From assembly GCF_001641635.1 (NCBI RefSeq), contig NZ_LUUB01000102.1:1-42276 (forward strand): a stretch of DNA of 42,276 nt. Direction: 5' to 3'. Below the pieces are notes generated by a model, which searched no databases, had not been told where the DNA came from, and saw only the letters and a list, made by a program, of their open reading frames with translations. Of this stretch, positions 25,638 through 33,777 are shown piece after piece (position 1 is the stretch's first letter; each line of letters begins with the position of its first letter). Origin of the DNA: Bradyrhizobium centrolobii (lineage in GTDB: Bacteria; Pseudomonadota; Alphaproteobacteria; Rhizobiales; Xanthobacteraceae). The position numbers were made by a program, and so were the translations under genes.

Positions 25638-26168
25638 ATGACCGCTCGATCGACACGTCAGTCCGAGAGTTTTGGCCTCGATTGCCTGAAGACGCCGATC
25701 GGGATCGCGCTGCTCGTCACCGATGCCGAAGGGGTGCTGCGCGCGCTCGACTGGGAGGACTATGAGCACCGCATGCGCGAGCTCTTGCGCCTGCATTACG
25801 GCGCAGTGGATCTGCGCAAGCAGCCGGCGCCGGCCGGAACGAGGTCCGCGCTGTCAGACTATTTCGACGGCGATCTTAAGCAGCTTGCAACGGTCACGTG
25901 GCGCGTCGCTGGCACGCCGTTCCAGCGCAAGGTCTGGACCGCGCTCGCGAAGATCCCCGTTGGCACCACGCTCAGTTACGGCGCGCTCGCCGCAAAGCTC
26001 GACATGGCAAAAGCCGTGCGCGCCGTCGGCCACGCCAACGGCTCCAACCCGATCAGCGTGGTGCTGCCCTGTCACCGCCTGATCGGCGCCGACGGCTCGC
26101 TGGTGAAGTACGGCGGCGGCCTCGAACGCAAGCGCTGGCTGCTGCGGCATGAGGGTGTGGAGGTTTGA
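25638..26168 (+). CDS. ogt: Methylated-DNA--protein-cysteine methyltransferase
   Basis: This 176-aa O6-alkylguanine-DNA alkyltransferase repairs O6-methylguanine by transferring the methyl group to its own cysteine. The active-site motif is VLPCHRLIG with Cys145, preceded by the helix-turn-helix PFQRKVWTALAKIPVGTTLS and YGALA. It ends GGLERKRWLLRHEG. The length matches stand-alone Ogt proteins without the Ada regulatory half. The ATG at 25638 is chosen since upstream codons to 25503 overlap the DUF1304 gene. The ribosome-binding site is weak. Confidence 0.93.
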   Translation: MTARSTRQSESFGLDCLKTPIGIALLVTDAEGVLRALDWEDYEHRMRELLRLHYGAVDLRKQPAPAGTRSALSDYFDGDLKQLATVTWRVAGTPFQRKVWTALAKIPVGTTLSYGALAAKLDMAKAVRAVGHANGSNPISVVLPCHRLIGADGSLVKYGGGLERKRWLLRHEGVEV

Positions 26169-26193
26169 GGGCGCGGCGCGCCAGTCTCTCGTC

Positions 26194-26302
26194 TCGTCAT
26201 TCCGGGGCGATGCGCAGCATCGAACCCGGAATCCATTCATCCGCATAAGCGGTGGCGAGATGGATTCCGGGCTCGCCGCTACGCGGCGTCCCGGAATGAC
26301 GA
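26194..26302. repeat. MITE-like inverted repeat, family B (copy B1)
   Basis: TCGTCATTCCGGGGCGATGC is at the left end and CCCGGAATGACGA at the right end. Internal GGAATCCAT and ATGGATTCC also pair. A second copy lies at 36624-36718. It lies between ogt and glnD, which converge. Confidence 0.78.
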
Positions 26303-26306
26303 AACG

Positions 26307-29096
26307 TCACGCCGCCGGCTGGACGACCTTGTCGGCGGCCATCACATGGATCAGCGCGCTCTTGATCGCGGCCTGGCGCGTCGGGGCGTTGATCTGTGCG
26401 CCCAGGAGGTCGGTGACGTAAAACACGTCGCGCGCACGCTCGCCGAAGGTCGCAACATGGGCCGAGGCGATGTTGAGGTTGAGCTTCGAGATCGCGGTGG
26501 TCAGTTCGTAGAGCAGGCCGGGTCGGTCGAGGCCTGACACCTCGATCACGGTGTAGCGATCGGACCACTGGTTGTTGATGATCACTTCCGGTTCGATCAC
26601 GAAGGGCCGCGCCTTGCTGCGCACGGTGCGCCGCGCCACCACCTCGGGCAGCCGCAGCTTGCCTTCCAGCACGTCCTCGATCATCTCGCCGATCCGGGTG
26701 GCGCGCCGGCCCTCGTCCTCGTCGCGGTCGTATTCCCGCGAGATCGAGATCGTATCCAGGGCGCGGCCGTCGGTCGTGGTGTAGATCTGGGCGTCGACGA
26801 TGTTGGCGCCGGCGGAGGCGCAGGCGCCCGCGATGATCGACAACAGCCACGGATGGTCGGCGGCGAAGATCGTCAGCTCGGTGACGCCGCGCACCTCGTC
26901 GAAGCCGACATTGATCGCGAGCTTGTGGCCGGCCTGCTCGCTCGACCGGACGAAGCGGGCGTGGCGAATCTTGCGCGGCAGCTCGACCTTGAGCCAGTAG
27001 GCCGGATAGTGGCGGCCGATATAGGCATCGAGCTCGTCCTTCGGCCATTCGGCGAACGCCATGCGGAATTCGGCGTGTGCGGCCGCGAGGCGCTTGCCGC
27101 GGTCGACTTCCGAGAACCCGCCGGTCAGCACCGGCTCGGTCTCATAATAGAGAGAGCGCAACAGCTGCGCCTTCCAGCCGTTCCACACGCCCGGACCGAC
27201 GCCGCGGATATCGGCCGTGGTCAGGATCGTGAGCAGCTTCATCTGCTCGACCGACTGCACCACGGCAGCGAAATTCTCGATCGTCTTGCGGTCGGAGAGG
27301 TCGCGCGACTGCGCGACCGTGGACATGGTCAGATGCTCCTCGATCAGCCAGGCCACGAGCTCGGTGTCGGCCGGGCTGAAGCCGAGCCGTGGGCAGAGGC
27401 GGCGGGCCACCTTGGCGCCAGCGATCGAGTGATCCTCGGGCCGTCCCTTGGCAACGTCGTGCAGCAGCGTCGCGATATAGATCACCGGCCGGTGCTCGGG
27501 CCGGGTCTTGCGCATCAGGTCGCTGGCGAGCGTGAACTCCTCGATGCCGCCGCGTTCGATGTCCTGGAGGAAGCCGATGCAGCGGATCAGGTGCTCGTCG
27601 ACGGTGTAGTGATGATACATGTTGAACTGCATCATCGAGACGATCTTGCCGAAGGCGCGGATGAAATGGCCGAGCACGCCGGTCTCGTTCATCCGCCGCA
27701 GCACGATCTCCGCGTTGTCTGACGTCAGGATCTCCATGAAGAGACGGTTGGCCTCGGGATTCTCGCGTAAGGCTCCGTTGATCAGGTTGAGCGAGCGCGT
27801 GACATCGCGCATCGCATCCGGATGGAAGGCGAGGTTGTTCTTCTGCGCGAGGCGGAAGATGCGGATCAGGTTGACCGGATCGTGCTTGAAGACGTCGGGC
27901 GCGGCGACATTGATGCGGTTGTTGTCGACGATGAAGTCGTCGCTTTCGGGCACCCGCCGCTTCACCGCGCTCGGCCGCAACCGCGCCATCATCCGGCTCA
28001 AGACCGGCGCGGGCTTGGCCTGCTGGTCCTCGAGCTTGGCGCACAGGATGGCGGTGAGGTTGCCGACCTCCTTGGCCACCAGGAAGTAGTGCTTCATGAA
28101 GCGCTCGACGTCCTGCATGCCGGGATGCGAGGTGTAGCCAAGGCGGACCGCGATCTCGCGCTGGAGATCGAAGGACAGGCGCTCCTCGGCGCGGCCGCAA
28201 TAGAAATGCAGATTGCAGCGCACCGACCAGAGGAAATCGGCGCAGCGGCGGAAGGTGCGGTATTCCTGGGCGTCGAACACGCCGCGCTCGACCAGCTCGC
28301 CGGTGTCGCGCACGCGATAGACGTATTTCGCGATCCAGAACAGCGTGTGCAGGTCGCGCAGGCCGCCCTTGCCGTCCTTGACGTTGGGCTCGACCAGATA
28401 GCGCGACTGCCCGCCGCGACGGTGCCGCTCTTCGCGCTCGGCGAGCTTTGCGGTGACGAATTCGGACGCGGTGCCCTGCACCACCTCCCTGTCGAAGCGG
28501 GCGACCAGCTCGTCATAGAGCGGCTTGTCGCCGGTGAGGAAGCGCGTCTCCAGGATCGCGGTGCGAATGGTCATGTCGCCGCGCGCCTGGCGAATCGATT
28601 CATCGACCGAGCGCGTGGCGTGCCCGACCTTCAGCCCCATGTCCCAGAGGCAATACAGGATGGCTTCCGCCACCTGCTCGCCCCAGGCGGTCTGCTTGTA
28701 GGGCAGGATGAAGAGCAGATCGATGTCGGACTCCGGCGCCATCAGGCCGCGGCCATAGCCGCCGGTCGCGACCACCGACATGCGTTCGGCCCCGCTCGGG
28801 ATCGGCGAGCGGTAGAGATGTTGGGTCGCGGCCGCGTACAGGATGCGGATGATCTCGTCCTGCACGTGGCAGAGCCGCTCGGCGCAGCGCCGGCCGTGGC
28901 GGTCCTTCAAGAGGATCTTCTGCGCCTCCACGCGGGCCGCGATCAGCTCCGCCTTGAGCAGTTGCGCAAGCGCGGAGCGAAACGCATCCTCGCGCCCCTC
29001 ATGTTTTTCCGCGAGCGCGTCGACCGCGGCGGTGGTCCGCGCGGTGTCGAAGCGATCATCCACCTCTGCCTTGTGCTGGGTTGCAACGGTGTCCAT
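26307..29096 (-). CDS. glnD: Bifunctional [protein-PII] uridylyltransferase / uridylyl-removing enzyme
   Basis: This 929-aa GlnD is the nitrogen sensor that uridylylates PII (GlnB/GlnK) when glutamine is low and removes UMP when it is high. Domains in order: nucleotidyltransferase with GGYGRGLMAPESDIDLLF (G112 to F129, metal-binding D124 and D126), a central helical linker, an HD phosphohydrolase domain with LLHDVAKGRPEDHS and AWLIEEHLTMS, and two C-terminal ACT domains (VTELTIFAADHPWLLSIIAG and YTVIEVSGLDRPGLLYELTT). The length is normal. mutS is nearby, a common arrangement in this group of bacteria. Confidence 0.97.
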   Translation of the reverse strand: MDTVATQHKAEVDDRFDTARTTAAVDALAEKHEGREDAFRSALAQLLKAELIAARVEAQKILLKDRHGRRCAERLCHVQDEIIRILYAAATQHLYRSPIPSGAERMSVVATGGYGRGLMAPESDIDLLFILPYKQTAWGEQVAEAILYCLWDMGLKVGHATRSVDESIRQARGDMTIRTAILETRFLTGDKPLYDELVARFDREVVQGTASEFVTAKLAEREERHRRGGQSRYLVEPNVKDGKGGLRDLHTLFWIAKYVYRVRDTGELVERGVFDAQEYRTFRRCADFLWSVRCNLHFYCGRAEERLSFDLQREIAVRLGYTSHPGMQDVERFMKHYFLVAKEVGNLTAILCAKLEDQQAKPAPVLSRMMARLRPSAVKRRVPESDDFIVDNNRINVAAPDVFKHDPVNLIRIFRLAQKNNLAFHPDAMRDVTRSLNLINGALRENPEANRLFMEILTSDNAEIVLRRMNETGVLGHFIRAFGKIVSMMQFNMYHHYTVDEHLIRCIGFLQDIERGGIEEFTLASDLMRKTRPEHRPVIYIATLLHDVAKGRPEDHSIAGAKVARRLCPRLGFSPADTELVAWLIEEHLTMSTVAQSRDLSDRKTIENFAAVVQSVEQMKLLTILTTADIRGVGPGVWNGWKAQLLRSLYYETEPVLTGGFSEVDRGKRLAAAHAEFRMAFAEWPKDELDAYIGRHYPAYWLKVELPRKIRHARFVRSSEQAGHKLAINVGFDEVRGVTELTIFAADHPWLLSIIAGACASAGANIVDAQIYTTTDGRALDTISISREYDRDEDEGRRATRIGEMIEDVLEGKLRLPEVVARRTVRSKARPFVIEPEVIINNQWSDRYTVIEVSGLDRPGLLYELTTAISKLNLNIASAHVATFGERARDVFYVTDLLGAQINAPTRQAAIKSALIHVMAADKVVQPAA

Positions 29097-29284
29097 GCTT
29101 CACCGGATATAAGAGGTGACAGGCGCTGTCACCCGCCATTCTCAGGCAATAGTCGTTCCATGCTTGAAAAGGCTCCCTTTCGGCAAACTTGTTCTCGTCC
29201 GGCACGATTTCAAGGCAGGGATTTTCCTGTTGACCTCTCGATATAACTCATTGAAAAACAATGAAGTTTCCGAGGAGGCCGGGC

Positions 29285-30259
29285 ATGACTGTACTTTCAC
29301 GACGCGTTCTGTTGGCGGGGGCTGTGGCTCTCGCATTGACCCCTGAAGTGGCGCTGGCGGCGGAGCCGCTCAAGGAGATCCGCATCGACTGGGCGACCTA
29401 CAATCCGGTGTCGCTGGTCCTGAAGCAGAAGGGGCTCCTGGAGAAGGAGTTCGCCAAGGACGGCATCAGCATTACCTGGGTGCAGTCGGCCGGCTCCAAC
29501 AAGGCGCTCGAATTCCTCAACGCCGGCTCGATCGATTTCGGCTCGACCGCGGGCTCGGCGGCGCTGGTGGCGCGGATCAACGGCAACCCGATCAAGTCGA
29601 TTTACGTCTATTCGCGTCCCGAATGGACTGCGCTGGTGACCAGCAAGGATTCCAGGATCGCTGATGTTGCCGACCTCAAGGGCAAGCGCGTCGCGGTGAC
29701 CCGCGGCACCGATCCGCACATCTTCCTGGTGCGCGCGCTGCTTACCGCGGGCCTCACTGAAAAGGACATCACGCCGGTGCTGCTCCAGCACGCCGACGGC
29801 AAGACCGCCTTGATCCGCGGCGACGTCGACGCCTGGGCCGGTCTCGATCCGATGATGGCGCAGGCCGAGGTCGAGGAGGGCGCAAAGCCGTTCTACCGCA
29901 AGGCCGATGCCAACACCTGGGGCATCCTCAATGTGCGCGAGCAATTCCTGAAGGACTACCCGGACATCGTCCGCCGCGTGCTGGCAGTTTACGAGGAGGC
30001 CCGAAAATATTCGCTGGCGAACTACGATGATCTGAAGAAGACCTTCATCGCCGTGACCAAGCTGCCCGAAGCCGTTGTCGACAAGCAGCTCAAGGAGCGC
30101 ACCGAGCTCACCCACAGCCGCATCGGCGCACCCCAGCGCGAGTCGATCCTCGCCGCCGGCCTCGCTCTGCAACAGGCCGGCGTCGTCGACGCCAAGGTCG
30201 ACGTGAAGGCCACGCTCGACGCCCTGATCGACGACCAGGTCCCGCTGCCGACGAATTGA
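29285..30259 (+). CDS. ABC transporter substrate-binding protein (aliphatic sulfonate/nitrate/taurine type)
   Basis: This 324-aa SsuA/TauA-like periplasmic protein has a Tat/Sec-like signal (MTVLSRRVLLAGAVALALTP, cut near ALA-AEP) followed by the NMT1/SsuA core: IRIDWATYNPVSLVLKQKGL, WVQSAGSNKALEFLNAGSID, FGSTAGSAALVARI and LKGKRVAVTRGTDPHIFLVR. It binds an organic sulfur or nitrogen compound. The choice among them is not shown. The ATG at 29285 with GAGGAGG upstream is preferred to the ATG at 29261. The permease and ATPase genes follow 248 bp later. Confidence 0.88.
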   Translation: MTVLSRRVLLAGAVALALTPEVALAAEPLKEIRIDWATYNPVSLVLKQKGLLEKEFAKDGISITWVQSAGSNKALEFLNAGSIDFGSTAGSAALVARINGNPIKSIYVYSRPEWTALVTSKDSRIADVADLKGKRVAVTRGTDPHIFLVRALLTAGLTEKDITPVLLQHADGKTALIRGDVDAWAGLDPMMAQAEVEEGAKPFYRKADANTWGILNVREQFLKDYPDIVRRVLAVYEEARKYSLANYDDLKKTFIAVTKLPEAVVDKQLKERTELTHSRIGAPQRESILAAGLALQQAGVVDAKVDVKATLDALIDDQVPLPTN

Positions 30260-30297
30260 TGGCGCGCAAGAGGCACGCGCGCTCGGCAAACTCCGCC

Positions 30298-30448
30298 GTC
30301 GTCCCGGGGCGCGCCAAGCGCGAGCCCGGGACCCATAACTCCAGGGAGCGGTTGCGGCGCGAACTGATAACCACGAGTCTTCGCCAAACCAAATCCTGTG
30401 GCTGGGTCCCGGATCTGCGCTCCGCTTCGCTCGCTTGTCCGGGACGAC
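30298..30448. repeat. Family A MITE-like repeat, copy A3 (inside the transporter gene group)
   Basis: This element runs from GTCGTCCCGGGGCGCGCCAA to GTCCGGGACGAC. It keeps CTTCGCCAAAC and GGGTCCCGGATCTGCGCTCC but reads CCTGTGGCTGGGTCCC, lacking the TA(T) of the IS site. It fills most of the 248 bp between the binding-protein gene and the permease gene, so it probably changes coupling of the two. Confidence 0.78.
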
Positions 30449-30507
30449 GGCTGAGGGCGTGGCGATAGTAGTGTTGCATTCCCACGCAAGACGCGCTTCG
30501 TACGGCC

Positions 30508-31353
30508 ATGATCTCCGACGCCCCAGCCCTGCAACAATCTTCAGAACAAGCCGACAGCGCTGCCGCGCCGTCGCGACTCGCCCGCTATGCGCGGCCGATG
30601 CTCGGGATATTGCTGCCGCTGATCCTCGCGCTCGGCTGGGAACTCGTGGTGGGGTTGGGCTACTCCAACGGCCGGCTGGTGCCGCCGCCCTCACGCATCT
30701 TCGCGACCATTTTGGAGCTGGCCCGCTCGGGCGAATTGACGCGGCACATCGCCGCGACGCTGTGGCGCGTCGGGCTCGGCTTCGCGTTCGGCGTCGTCGC
30801 GGGCACGGTGCTGGGGGCCATCTCCGGCTATTGGTCGCTGGCGCGGCGATTGCTCGATCCGACCGTGCAGGCGCTGCGCGCGATCCCGTCGCTCGCCTGG
30901 GTGCCGCTGTTCATCCTCTGGCTCGGCATCTTCGAGACGTCGAAGATCGCGCTGATCGCGGTCGGCGTGTTCTTCCCGGTCTATCTCGGCGTCATGGGCG
31001 CGATCCTCTCGGTCGATCGCAAGATCGTCGAGGTCGGCCGCGTGTTCCGCCTCTCCGGGCCGGCCATGATCCGCCGCATCCTGCTGCCGGCGGTGCTGCC
31101 TGCCTATGTTGTGTCCTTGCGCGTCGGCCTGGGCTTGGGGTGGATGTTCGTGGTCGCGGCCGAGCTGATCGGCGCCTCCGAAGGCCTCGGCTATCTCCTG
31201 CTCGACGGCCAGCAGCTCGGCAAGCCCGCGCAGATCCTCGCCGCGATCGTGATCTTCGCCATCCTCGGCAAGCTCACCGACTGGCTGATCGAGGTCGCGG
31301 CGACGCCCTTCCTGCGCTGGCAGGACGCCTTCGGGCGCGCGAAGGGAGCTTGA
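30508..31353 (+). CDS. ABC transporter permease (SsuC/TauC type)
   Basis: This 281-aa inner-membrane permease has about six helices and the EAA-like ATPase-contact loop EVGRVFRLSGPAMIRRILLP in the second half. It follows the binding-protein gene and is separated by four bases from the ATPase gene downstream. It forms the channel of the sulfonate/nitrate/taurine-type importer. No strong ribosome-binding site precedes the ATG, but the next in-frame starts would cut into helix 1. Confidence 0.9.
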   Translation: MISDAPALQQSSEQADSAAAPSRLARYARPMLGILLPLILALGWELVVGLGYSNGRLVPPPSRIFATILELARSGELTRHIAATLWRVGLGFAFGVVAGTVLGAISGYWSLARRLLDPTVQALRAIPSLAWVPLFILWLGIFETSKIALIAVGVFFPVYLGVMGAILSVDRKIVEVGRVFRLSGPAMIRRILLPAVLPAYVVSLRVGLGLGWMFVVAAELIGASEGLGYLLLDGQQLGKPAQILAAIVIFAILGKLTDWLIEVAATPFLRWQDAFGRAKGA

Positions 31354-31357
31354 GGCG

Positions 31358-32143
31358 ATGCTGGCGCTCGACCGGGTCAGCAAGACCTATCCCAACGGCG
31401 TACAGGCGCTCGCGCGCTTCTCGGCGGAGATCAAGCTGGGCGAGATCATTGCCATCATCGGCGGCTCCGGCTGCGGCAAGTCCACGCTGCTCCGCGCCAT
31501 CGCCGGTCTCGACCGCGCAAGTTCGGGGACCGTGACGCTCGACGGTGAGGCGATCACATCGCCCCATGCCAAGATCGGGATCATCTTCCAGGAGCCGCGG
31601 CTTTTGCCCTGGCTCAGCGTCGCCGACAATATCGGCTTCGGCCTCGCCGACCTGTCCGCAGGCGAGCGGCGCGAGAAGGTGGCGCGCGCGCTCGAACGCG
31701 TCGGGCTTTCCGATAAGGCGGAGGCCTGGCCGCGCGAGCTCTCGGGCGGGCAGGCGCAGCGTGTTGCGATCGCGCGTGCGCTGGTACCGCAGCCCGAAGT
31801 GCTGCTGCTCGACGAGCCCTTCTCCGCGCTCGATGCCTTCACCCGGGCTGACCTCCAGGATCACCTGCTCGACCTCTGGGCCGATACGCGTCCGACGCTG
31901 ATCCTGGTCACTCACGACGTCGACGAGGCCGTGGTGCTGGCCGATCGCGTGCTCGTGATGCGGCCGCGGCCGGGCCGGCTGTTCGACCAGATCGAGATCA
32001 ACCTGGCGCGGCCGCGCGACCGCAATTCGCCGCTGTTCGAGAACTTCAAGCGCAGCGTGCTGGCCGCGCTCGACCGTTCGCTTGATCGCAGCGTGCCTGA
32101 CCGTGACGCAACCCAGGGTCCCGGCCAGGCCATGTGGTGGTGA
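31358..32143 (+). CDS. ABC transporter ATP-binding protein (SsuB/TauB type)
   Basis: This 261-aa ATPase has Walker A GGSGCGKST (35-43), Q-loop FQEPRLLPWLSVADNI, signature LSGGQAQRVAIARAL, Walker B VLLLDEPFSALD and the H-loop VTHDVDEA. The PRLLPW segment at the Q-loop is typical of SsuB/TauB/NrtD ATPases. It powers the importer formed with the two upstream proteins. The last ~30 residues are a variable tail. Confidence 0.92.
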   Translation: MLALDRVSKTYPNGVQALARFSAEIKLGEIIAIIGGSGCGKSTLLRAIAGLDRASSGTVTLDGEAITSPHAKIGIIFQEPRLLPWLSVADNIGFGLADLSAGERREKVARALERVGLSDKAEAWPRELSGGQAQRVAIARALVPQPEVLLLDEPFSALDAFTRADLQDHLLDLWADTRPTLILVTHDVDEAVVLADRVLVMRPRPGRLFDQIEINLARPRDRNSPLFENFKRSVLAALDRSLDRSVPDRDATQGPGQAMWW

Positions 32144-32197
32144 CAATCTCCCCTTAAGCCGGTACATCGAGGGGCGATTTTGCCGGGAGAGAACAAG

Positions 32198-32707
32198 ATG
32201 GACGCCGCAGAGCTGCGCCAGATGCAGGCTCCGATCAAGGAGCGTTACAAAACCGACCCCAAGGCCGCGCTGATCACGCTGAAGGCGAAAGGCTCGACCG
32301 ACAGCGACGGCATCGCCTGCAAGGTCGAGACCGGCCGCGCGCTCGCGGTCGCCGGTCTCCATCCCGCGACCGGCGGCTCCGGCCTCGAGCTCTGCTCCGG
32401 CGACATGCTGCTGGAGGCATTGGTCGCCTGCGCCGGCGTCACGCTCAAATCGGTCGCGACCGCGATCGAGGTGCCGCTCAGAAGCGGCAATGTCTACGCC
32501 GAAGGCGATCTCGATTTCCGCGGTACGCTCGGCGTCGACAAGGAGACTCCCGTCGGCTTCGCCGAAATCCGCCTGCGCTTCGAGGTCGACACCGACGCGC
32601 CGCAGGACAAGCTCGATCTGCTGCTCAAGCTCACCGAGCGCTATTGCGTGGTCTATCAGACCATCAAGAATGGCCCGAAGGTGTCGGTCTCGATGCGGAG
32701 GATGTAG
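32198..32707 (+). CDS. OsmC-family protein
   Basis: This 169-aa OsmC/Ohr-like protein has a C66 (LELCSGDMLLEALVACAG) and C78 pair in the helix region that holds the redox cysteines in the family, plus C41. The YVEGDLDFRGTLGVDKE-like strand region (here YAEGDLDFRGTLGVDKE) and C-terminal SVSMRRM fit. OsmC-type proteins usually reduce organic hydroperoxides, but the exact cysteine spacing here differs from Ohr, so peroxidase activity is unproven. The ATG at 32198 has GGGAGAG upstream. A TTG at 32180 would be earlier. Confidence 0.82.
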   Translation: MDAAELRQMQAPIKERYKTDPKAALITLKAKGSTDSDGIACKVETGRALAVAGLHPATGGSGLELCSGDMLLEALVACAGVTLKSVATAIEVPLRSGNVYAEGDLDFRGTLGVDKETPVGFAEIRLRFEVDTDAPQDKLDLLLKLTERYCVVYQTIKNGPKVSVSMRRM

Positions 32708-32713
32708 CTGCCG

Positions 32714-32831
32714 ACCTCTCCCATAGGGAGAGGTCGCGCCGGAGGCGCGGGTGAGGGGCTGCGCTGTCTCGTGGGACCTGAAGCCCTCACCCGATTTGCT
32801 GCGCAAATCGACCTCTCCCTACGGGAGAGGT
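32714..32831. repeat. Palindromic intergenic repeat, family E (copy E3)
   Basis: ACCTCTCCCATAGGGAGAGG at 32714-32733 and ACCTCTCCCTACGGGAGAGG at 32811-32830 flank CGATTTGCTGCGCAAATCG (32792-32810). The first hairpin sits 6 bp after the OsmC stop and may act as a transcript end. Confidence 0.7.
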
Positions 32832-32879
32832 GAACGAGCCCGCGGATAATTGGCTTCAACAAAAAACATCCCGCGCCAA

Positions 32880-33680
32880 ATGCCCCCCGAACTCCACTTC
32901 ATCCTTCTCCTCGTGTTGCGCATGGCGATCGCGGCGGCGTTCGTCGTGTCGGCGTCGATCATCACCGAGCGCTCGGGGCCGGTGATCGGTGCGCTGGTCG
33001 CCACCCTGCCGATCTCGGCCGGTCCGTCCTACGTCTTCCTCGCGCTCGACCACGACGCCGCCTTCATCGCGCAGGGCGCGCTGTCGAGCCTTCCAGTGAA
33101 CGCAGCGACGATCATCCTCGGGCTCACCTATGTCGTGCTGGCGCAGCGGCACAGCCTTCTGGTGAGTTGCGGCGCAGCGGTTGGAGTCTGGATCGTGCTT
33201 GCCTCGATCATCCGCATGTTCGACTGGACGCTGACGGCCGGGCTCGCCGTCAACCTGGTCGCGTTCGGCATCTGCATTCCGCTGCTCGCGCGCTACCGCC
33301 ATGTGAAGATGCCGCTGGTGACGCGCCGCTGGTACGACATTCCGTTCCGCGCCTCGCTGGTCGCAACCCTGGTCGCGATCGTGGTTTCGACCTCGGGCTG
33401 GGTCGGCCCGCGGGTCTCTGGCGTCATCGCGCTCTACCCGATCGTTTTCACCAGCATGATGGTGATCCTGCATCCCCGCATCGGCGGCCCGCCGACCGCC
33501 GCCGTGCTCGCCAACTCCGCCTGGGGGCTGCTCGGGTTTGGCATGGCGATCGCCGTGCTGCATGTCGGCGCGCTCAATTTCGGCTCCGCCATCGGCCTGA
33601 GCCTCGCGCTCGCAACCTGCATCACCTGGAACCTGACGCTGTGGTGGAACGGTCGGCGGAAGCGAATGGCGTCGGCGTAG
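32880..33680 (+). CDS. Uncharacterised integral membrane protein
   Basis: This 266-aa protein has roughly eight hydrophobic helices and a conserved-looking first helix region SIITERSGPVIGALVATLPI. I do not recognise the family with confidence. It somewhat resembles GlpM/DUF3147-type small membrane proteins in duplicate, but that is only an impression. The ATG at 32880 is used. A TTG at 32850 would add ten residues. It stands between two repeats with no operon partner. Confidence 0.65.
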   Translation: MPPELHFILLLVLRMAIAAAFVVSASIITERSGPVIGALVATLPISAGPSYVFLALDHDAAFIAQGALSSLPVNAATIILGLTYVVLAQRHSLLVSCGAAVGVWIVLASIIRMFDWTLTAGLAVNLVAFGICIPLLARYRHVKMPLVTRRWYDIPFRASLVATLVAIVVSTSGWVGPRVSGVIALYPIVFTSMMVILHPRIGGPPTAAVLANSAWGLLGFGMAIAVLHVGALNFGSAIGLSLALATCITWNLTLWWNGRRKRMASA

Positions 33681-33683
33681 GAT

Positions 33684-33771
33684 TCGTAGGGTGGGTTAGC
33701 GAAGCGTAACCCACCTCTTCTTGTGCCGCGACAAAAGTGGTGGGTTACGCCTTCGGCTAACCCACCCTACG
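33684..33771. repeat. Inverted repeat, family D (copy D3)
   Basis: TCGTAGGGTGGGTTAGCGAA on the left pairs with GGCTAACCCACCCTACGG on the right. It ends just before the stop of mutS and separates it from the convergent membrane protein. Confidence 0.78.
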
Positions 33772-33777
33772 GCACCG

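Noticed and set aside
27822..29246. 474-codon open frame antisense to glnD
   Set aside because: Mirror of the GlnD coding region, with Ala/Glu/Arg/Val-biased composition and no motifs.
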